In this document: piece by piece, positions 58,117 through 64,000 of the stretch
How the letters are laid out: each line of letters starts with the position of its first letter
Position numbering within the stretch: the stretch's first letter is position 1
Assembly: GCF_002878395.1 (NCBI RefSeq)
Contig: NC_061118.1
Coordinates: 3,288,910 to 3,352,909, forward strand
Direction of reading: 5' to 3'
DNA length: 64,000 nucleotides
Source: Capsicum annuum
Lineage: Eukaryota; Streptophyta; Magnoliopsida; Solanales; Solanaceae
Position numbers and translations under genes: made by a program
The notes under the pieces: generated by a model
Told to the model about the DNA's origin: nothing
What the model saw: only the letters and a program-made list of their open reading frames with translations
Database searches by the model: none

Positions 58117-58935
58117 TATCAACTGACCATCTGTCTATGGATGAAAGGTTGTACTAAGAATTATGTGAGTGCCTAACTCCTCCTAAAATGCTCTGTAAAA
58201 TCTCAAAGTGAAAACTGAACCCGTATAAAAAATAATAGAAATGGGCATACCATGCAAACAAACTATCTCCCAACATAGATATGAGCTAATATCTCAGCAT
58301 TGAAGGATATTTAAATAGGAATGAAATATGTTGCCTTGGTAAAATAATCTATAATGACCCAAATACTATCTGAAAAATAGGAAGTGCGAGGCAAACCACT
58401 CACAAAACCCATGGTAATCCATTCCTATTTCAATATGGGAAAGGCAATCTCTGAGTCAATCCACCAGGTTGTTGATGCTTGACCTTTACCTGTTGACAAC
58501 AGATTCAATGAGCTATAAATTCTTCCACATCTCCCTTCATATAACTCTACTAATAATATTTTATCAAATCTCTATACATCTTGACTGTGGCAAGATAAAA
58601 TGAGTACTAGAATTATAAGCCACATGGAAAATCAACCAAATCAAGTCATCAATCATCAAAATACAAATGTGGCCATGAAATGTCAAAACACACTTAGAAT
58701 CTCTTATGTTCTTCTAAAACTCACCACTCAACACATGGTCCCAAAGAATACAAAGCTTACTATCCTAAAATTGATGATCTTACATTTGCTAAAATAATAA
58801 AGACTTCATCTTGACACTAGGAATAATCCTACTAGAGTCTATAATATTAAGTCAAACTGTCAAGTTGTCTAAGGATCGGATGTCCCCTACCAACAACTTC
58901 TGAGAAACAGAAGTACAAGCCAAGCTGCCCATACT
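58117..58935 (-). pseudogene. Ty3/gypsy integrase, antisense, continuation of 38250-39055
   Basis: On the minus strand the readable pieces are, from high to low coordinates: the linker (GSL-type start near 58930), the zinc-binding region and start of the core (about 58600-58400) and core text with EIVCLHGMPISII at about 58235-58275. The next expected core residues are at 39055 and below. Stops occur throughout. Above 58935 unrelated LTR-like DNA begins, so RT and RNase H are missing. Confidence 0.8.
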
Positions 58936-58939
58936 GATG

Positions 58940-60107
58940 AAACACCTTTATTTTGACCTTTAGAAAATTTCTTGAGTTTGAGCTTCTGGACATCATATGA
59001 CTTGATGGTACTCGTTATATGATGTGGGTACAGTTAAGGTGTCTTGGTCATATGTTACTCAGAATGGTTATGATTGGTTACTATCCAAAGTACGAATGGG
59101 CATCATACGAGTTATATGATTATGATAAAGGCAGTAAAGTCAAAATTATATATTAATCAATATGTTCTTTATCATATTCTGCCTAGGATATGACTTGAGT
59201 GGATACTAGTCTATGGCATGGTATGATTCATGATAATAAGTCGTATGGTTGATAGATTAAGGTGTCCAATATTTTGATCAACATACTAGTAGAGAGTACC
59301 ACTTGTATAATGTGGATACTAGTGAAACGAGCCAATCCTACCCTCTTGCGCACTTTTTTTAGCTTTTTAAACTAAGGATATATTAGACATTTCCTAACCC
59401 AAAACCCTTATATCCCCACATATTATATCATATTGTGGCCTCTAATAACATACTTTTGAAAGATCAAATACTCCCAAAACTCTCTCTAAACACTCTCATT
59501 AAGATTGGGCTAGGGTTTCTATAATTTGTTCATCTAAAAGCTCTAGAGTAAAGTTCTTTCCATGAATCTTCATGAATAATGCATGTGACTTCCCTTATTC
59601 TTAGTTCTCAAATATCATGTGTTTTAAACTTTGATTATGATTCGTAAATTGTGGTGTTCAAAACCAATGTTGAGGGTTTTGTTGCATGATGTTGAGTATT
59701 ATTTACTCATGGTTTCAAATATGTTTATGCATGTTTTTGGTAATGGTTTTCACATGTGGTGCTTGTTTATTATGGCTTTACAAATGGATTATTGGTTACC
59801 CCAATCTTGCTAATTTTTATCTTTATTTAGGTTTTTATAATAGTATGCCTTAAATATGTTTGTGAAAATACCCAAGAGGATAAACTTCTCACATATTAAT
59901 GGTGTTTGAACTAAGGCATTGGCCTAAAAAATATGAATGGTTTGTAAATGGTTTGTAAATGCCTTATTGGACATATAATAATTGAAATGGTAACTTTGGT
60001 GGTTTAATTGTTTAAAAGGGGCTTGAGTCCCTAAATATTAAATTTATTTAGGCCTCCACTTTACAATAGGTCTGAGGTAATGGCATGTTATACACTTGCA
60101 AGTGATG
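58940..60107 (+). repeat. sense gypsy LTR-like piece
   Basis: Noncoding, with 'catatgacttgatggtactc'-style text followed by a CT-rich leader-like section ('ctctctaaacactctc', 59485-59500) and 'atggtttt' repeats. Organisation resembles 4020-5300. The ORF at 59631-59813 has no domain. Boundaries are approximate. Confidence 0.45.
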
Positions 60108-61500
60108 TGTAATACCCCACATTTTGAAGTAGAATGAAAATCTGTCATTCCTATTCTTGGATGTTTCAAAAGCCTCAAATCTTATATAAATTTAGTGTTT
60201 TAATCAATTATGTAGTATGGGAATCTATTTGAGCATGAATTTAGATCATAGAGGTCCCCTAACTCAAGTACAAATTGAAAACTTTCCTATCGTTCAAGTT
60301 TTATTGAGTGTCAAAACTTTGGTCAACTTCAATCAACCAGACCTTGTTGTATATAATAAAATGGGTGGTTTAATATATATAAAATGAACTATCTTTGAAT
60401 TATCTTTCCAACTATACCAATTTCTCCTAAATCCGATATCGGAGCAAAGAGTTATACCTATTTTACTCCAGCATATTAGGCTGGAAAAAGTGTGATGACA
60501 TTCGTGATAACTTATCACATTTATGACGCCCTATCATGAAGGTTGTCAGCCTTAGACAGAAACCAGCTCCTAAGTGACGACATTTGTGATAGCTTATCAG
60601 ATTTGTGACGCCCTATCATGAAGGTCATCAGCCTTAGGCAGAAACCATCTCCCAAGTGATGACATTTGTGATAACTTATCAAAAATCTGACAACATTTTT
60701 GATGACTTATCACAAATTTCATAGCTTATCAGCCTTGGTCGTCAGCTATGATTTTCAGTTACTGGGAAATTATTTCATAAGGGTATTTTGGTCTTTTCCT
60801 TCACCTGCCATGACTTATAACCCTAAAGAGGCATAATTTTTCCCATTTTTCTTCAGTTAAGCATCTTAAAAACCCTCTCTTACACTCTCAACTACAAGAT
60901 TAGGGTTTCTATCAAACTCATCTATCAAATTCAAGATTCAGATCTTTTTCCAAGATAATCAAGAATTAAGTTTCCTAATCCAAGAACTCTTCAGCAAATC
61001 ATCAAGGTTTTGTTTCTAAGGTATGCGTGTGTTTATTCATGGAATCCTTTCATCCATGAAGTTCAAGAACCTTTTTTTTTCAAAAACTATATATTATGGT
61101 TTTCATGTTATGAATGTATTGTTGATCATGTTTATGTGTTGAATTATCCGAAGATAGAATCTTTATGTGTTATTATGAATCTATGACATCATATGAGTTG
61201 AAAACATATAAGTTTGATTATTTATGATGAGTAATTGTATAATTTATACCTATGCCTAAGTTGTGCATGTGAGGTTTTTGGTAAAATACCTAAGAGACTA
61301 GAAATCATGCATTATAGCTAAATTTTAACTTAGTAAAGCATTCATAATAGGCCTCTATGATTCTATGTCATCCATGTTGATAATGTGTCTTGTGAACACT
61401 GTTGGATTACTCATGAACTATTCTTATGGAATTATGCTATGCTTACTTGCAAAACTCACCCATTTATTAGTTCTATGATAGGCTACATAGTGGTTTCTGT
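60108..61500 (+). repeat. sense gypsy LTR starting TGTAATACCCC
   Basis: TGTAATACCCCAC at 60108 is a typical LTR start. A TATA-like 'cttatataaattt' follows at about 60181. A tandem repeat with palindromes lies at 60493-60735, and a leader-like section with 'ctaaggtatgcgtg' at about 61016-61029. It joins a gag zinc knuckle at about 61507, so the rest of gag is absent. The LTR end is not resolved. Confidence 0.6.
60493..60735. repeat. tandem repeat, about 103 bp x 2.4, with palindromes
   Basis: The unit holds 'gacatttgtgataacttatcac' (written in parts: 'gacattcgtgataactta', 'tatcac'), 'gacgccctatcatgaagg' and 'cagccttaggcagaaacc'. The core GTGATAA-C-TTATCAC is a perfect palindrome around one base. 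Confidence 0.8.
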
Positions 61501-61506
61501 AATGAA

Positions 61507-61706
61507 ATGAGGGGTAGGTGTTTCAAATATGGTCATCTAGGCCATATGCTTAGTAACTATCTGGTTGGTAAGAATAATTCTAGAGCGAGAAAGGCTCTAG
61601 TTTCTTCATCCTCTGCTCATGCACCAAAAGGTGCTGCTTTTGAATTAAATTCTTCTTTTGGTACTGACACTGGTCGGAATAGGTTTTACGCTCTTTCTAC
61701 TTGGTA
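61507..61706 (+). pseudogene. gypsy gag zinc-knuckle remnant
   Basis: ORF with MRGRCFKYGHLGHMLSNY: a CCHC knuckle in which the second and third cysteines read Y. The tail is rich in Ser/Ala and ends FYALSTW, the usual lead-in to protease in Tekay/Del elements. Confidence 0.75.
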
Positions 61707-61739
61707 GGAATATAAGGAATCACTTGATTTCATCACTGG

Positions 61740-62250
61740 CGCATTAAAACTCTTTTCTCATGATGTTTATTATTTGCTTGATCTGGGTGTCACTCTCTCT
61801 TATATGACCCTATTTGTAGATATGTATTTTGATTTTGATCCCGAGGTTATTTTAAATACTTTTTATTTTAGTACATTGGTAGGTGACTAGTTGGTGGCTT
61901 GAAGAGTCTATAGAGGGTGCGTGGTATCAGCTGGTAGTAGGAAAACTTTTTTGGATTTATTTAAAATTGATATGGTGGATTTTGATGTGATTTTAGGGAT
62001 GGATTGGTTTCAGTCTTGTTATGCGTCCTTAGATTGCTGGACCAGTAAGGTTGTTTTTAAGTTCCCTGGTGAATATGTTATTTAGTGGGAGGGTGGTTCC
62101 CGAGCTCCTAGGGGGAGGTTTATTTCTTATCCTAGAGCTTAGAGATTAATCTCTAAAGGGTATCTCTATTATCTGGTTCGAGTTAAAGATTCAAACTCAG
62201 AAGGTCCTTCTCTATATTCTGTTACATTGGTGAATGAGTTTCTTGTGGTC
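61740..62250 (+). pseudogene. gypsy protease and linker
   Basis: The text LGVTLSYMTLF (about 61784-61815) sits at the protease active-site position, with the DSGAT-type motif degraded. FDVILGMDWFQSCYASLDC follows at about 61981-62037, then the linker VVFKFPGE. Stops occur at 61888, 62084 and elsewhere. Confidence 0.8.
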
Positions 62251-62965
62251 TTTTAGGATGAACTTCCTAGTGTTTCTCCAGATAGGGAGATTGAGTATGG
62301 TATTGATTTGATTCTTTATACTCGTCCAATATCTATTCCTCCTTATTAAATGGCTTTGGTTGATTTGAGAAAACACAAGGAGAAACTTAAGGATATCTTG
62401 GATAAGAGTTTCATCCTTCCTAGTGTATCCTCGTGAGGTACACTGGTGCTATTGGTGTAAAAGAAGGATAGTTCCCTTCAGATGTACATTGACTATCAAC
62501 GATTGAATAAGGTGACAATTATGAATAAGTATCCTCTTTCAAGGATAGATGACTTGTTTGATCAGCTGTAGGGTGCAATATTTTTCTATGATAGATCTTT
62601 GGTTTGGGTATCATAAGCTTAAAATTAGGGAGGTGGATATCCCTAAAATGGCTTTTCTTAATTAGTATGGGCACTTTGAATTCTTGGTGATGTCATTTGA
62701 ATAATGCCCCAACGACTTATATGGATTTGATAAATAGGGGTTTTAGGCAATTTCTAGATCTTTTTATCCTTGTGTTCATTGATGAAATTCTGGTTTACTC
62801 TAAAAGTAAGGTGGATCATGCTAATCACCTCTATGTGGTGTTGTAGACCTTAAAAGAGCAACAATTGTATGGAAAATTCTCCATATGTGAATTTTGGTTA
62901 AATGCTTTAACATTTCTTAATTATATTATTTCTTATGAAGAGATAATTATGGATCCACAATAGGA
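62251..62965 (+). pseudogene. gypsy reverse transcriptase
   Basis: RT motifs: DELPSVSPDREIEYGIDLIL (62260-62318), [54 protein letters not shown] (62527-62570). After a frameshift the catalytic box reads FIDE (about 62777-62788) in LVFIDEILVYSKSKVDH, so the second aspartate is glutamate. Several stops are present. Confidence 0.85.
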
Positions 62966-63005
62966 GGTGGTGGTTAAAAGGTGAGAACTATGACTCCTAT
63001 AATTC

Positions 63006-63283
63006 ATGGAAAGTTTCTCGATAACAGTTTCCCGATTGACAAAGTTGACTCAAAAGAAGGTAAAGTTTTCTTGGTCAGATGCCTATGAGGGAAGTTTTGA
63101 GAAGATGAAGAATAATCTAACTTTGGCTCTGGTTTTTACATTGCCTGAAGGTAATAAGGGGTTTCTGGTTTATTGTGATGCATCTCAGGTAGGACGTGGT
63201 TTCTTTTTGATTTAGAATGGTAAGGTGATTTAGAATGGTACATAAAAGGAATTATCCTACTCATAATTTGGATATTTGGTAGA
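63006..63283 (+). pseudogene. gypsy RNase H, 5' half only
   Basis: SITVSRLTKLTQKKVKFSWS, then FEKMKNNLTLALVFTLPEG and FLVYCDASQVGRGFFLI at 63010-63215 are the start of RNase H. It breaks off after THNLDIW near 63275 and integrase C-terminal text follows at once. Confidence 0.85.
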
Positions 63284-63830
63284 ATTTGGTTATAACAATA
63301 ACTATTATTCTACCATTGGGATGACCCCTTTTAAGGTATTGTATGGTAGGAGGTGTAGATCTCCTCTTGGATGGTTTGAGCTTAGTGAGGTGGATATGTT
63401 TGGTACGAATTGGGTTTACCATGCTATGGAATAGGTGAGGGTGATTTAGGATAGGCTTAAGGCTGCCAAAAGTTTCCAAAAGTCCTATACAGATGTAAGT
63501 TGTAGGGACTTGGAGTTTAAGGTTGGGGATAAGGTGCTCATTAAGGTGTCTCACGCGAATGGAGTAATGCAATTGGGTAAAAAAGGGAAGCTAAGTCCTC
63601 AAAAAGGTTTTCCTTATATGGTTTTGCAGAGGGTTGGTAATGTGGTGTATGAATTTGTGTTGCCTTCAAGTTTGAGCTTTATTCATCCGATATTTCATAT
63701 CCCTATGTTGAGAAAGTGTATTGCTGATCAGTCTTCGGTGGTTCCTTTTGAAGAATAGGGTTTCTTGGATTATCTGTATTATGAAGAGGTTCTAGTTGAA
63801 ATATTGGATGGATAGGTTGATGAGTGCTGA
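63284..63830 (+). pseudogene. gypsy integrase C-terminal part
   Basis: NNNYYSTIGMTPFKVLYGRR and RSPLGWFELSEVDMFGTNW are readable at about 63294-63412. ORF 63510-63758 gives MEFKVGDKVLIKVSHANGVM, then VLQRVGNVVYEFVLPSS and HPIFHIPMLRK. The first half of integrase and the second half of RNase H are deleted. The frame reaches LDG and DRL-like text near 63805-63825, then stops matching. Confidence 0.85.
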
Positions 63831-64000
63831 TTTACCACTCATTGTCACTCAACATTCGTGCACTTTACCATGTTTTGAATGAATAAGTGAGACATATTCG
63901 TGATTAAATGCACTAATATCCACTTTTTGCAAGCACATAGGTAATGAGATGAAAATATGTGGATGCGTGCTAAAAAAGATCAAAAGAAGGAAAAATGTAC
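63831..64000. repeat. unassigned end of window, possible start of another LTR
   Basis: From about 63827 ('tgctgatttaccactc') the text no longer fits gypsy Pol, although the Pol end is not reached. A new insertion probably begins here, starting TG, but the window ends before it can be named. Confidence 0.4.

Overview
This window looks like repeat-dense plant nuclear heterochromatin, most likely from a nightshade (Solanaceae). It is AT-rich, shows no intact cellular gene, and is built almost entirely of decayed Ty3/gypsy retrotransposons with insertions inside insertions. Two signals point to Solanaceae: a caulimovirid-type endogenous pararetrovirus whose layout suits the solanaceous group, and a short stretch that reads like the 3' part of a TS-type SINE. 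The species cannot be fixed from sequence reading alone.

Left part (1-6588): pieces of chromovirus-like (Tekay/Del-type) gypsy elements, namely an antisense integrase (1-800), antisense LTR-like DNA, a sense integrase (2105-3400), more LTR-like DNA, then RNase H and integrase (5742-6588).

Central nest (6589-23881): that last integrase is split by a CACTA-type DNA transposon with 16-bp terminal inverted repeats, a matching AAA target duplication and large subterminal repeats. The CACTA element carries a possible captured two-exon gene fragment whose putative intron holds a minisatellite of about 1.5 kb. It also carries an endogenous pararetrovirus (10282-18764). The viral copy is slightly longer than one genome unit: a 193-bp terminal repeat with offset 8,290 bp frames a primer-binding site, a movement-protein ORF with no stop codons, a stop-riddled capsid/protease/RT reading frame, RNase H, two similar small ORFs, a late ORF in the transactivator position, and a TATA/poly(A) module. 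The order of events is gypsy, then CACTA, then virus. The host integrase resumes at 23885.

Right part (23885-64000): a second nest. An antisense gypsy LTR (25714-38249) is interrupted by a sense Athila-like element (27366-36464). The adjoining antisense integrase (38250-39055, resuming at 58117) is interrupted by a second, antisense Athila-like element (39056-58116). The 5' LTR of that element is in turn interrupted, within a palindrome, by an antisense gypsy element with 3.4-kb LTRs (48154-57705). From 58940 to the end there are sense LTR pieces and a gypsy pol with internal deletions. No tRNA, rRNA or CRISPR feature was seen. None of the retroelement pol genes is intact.
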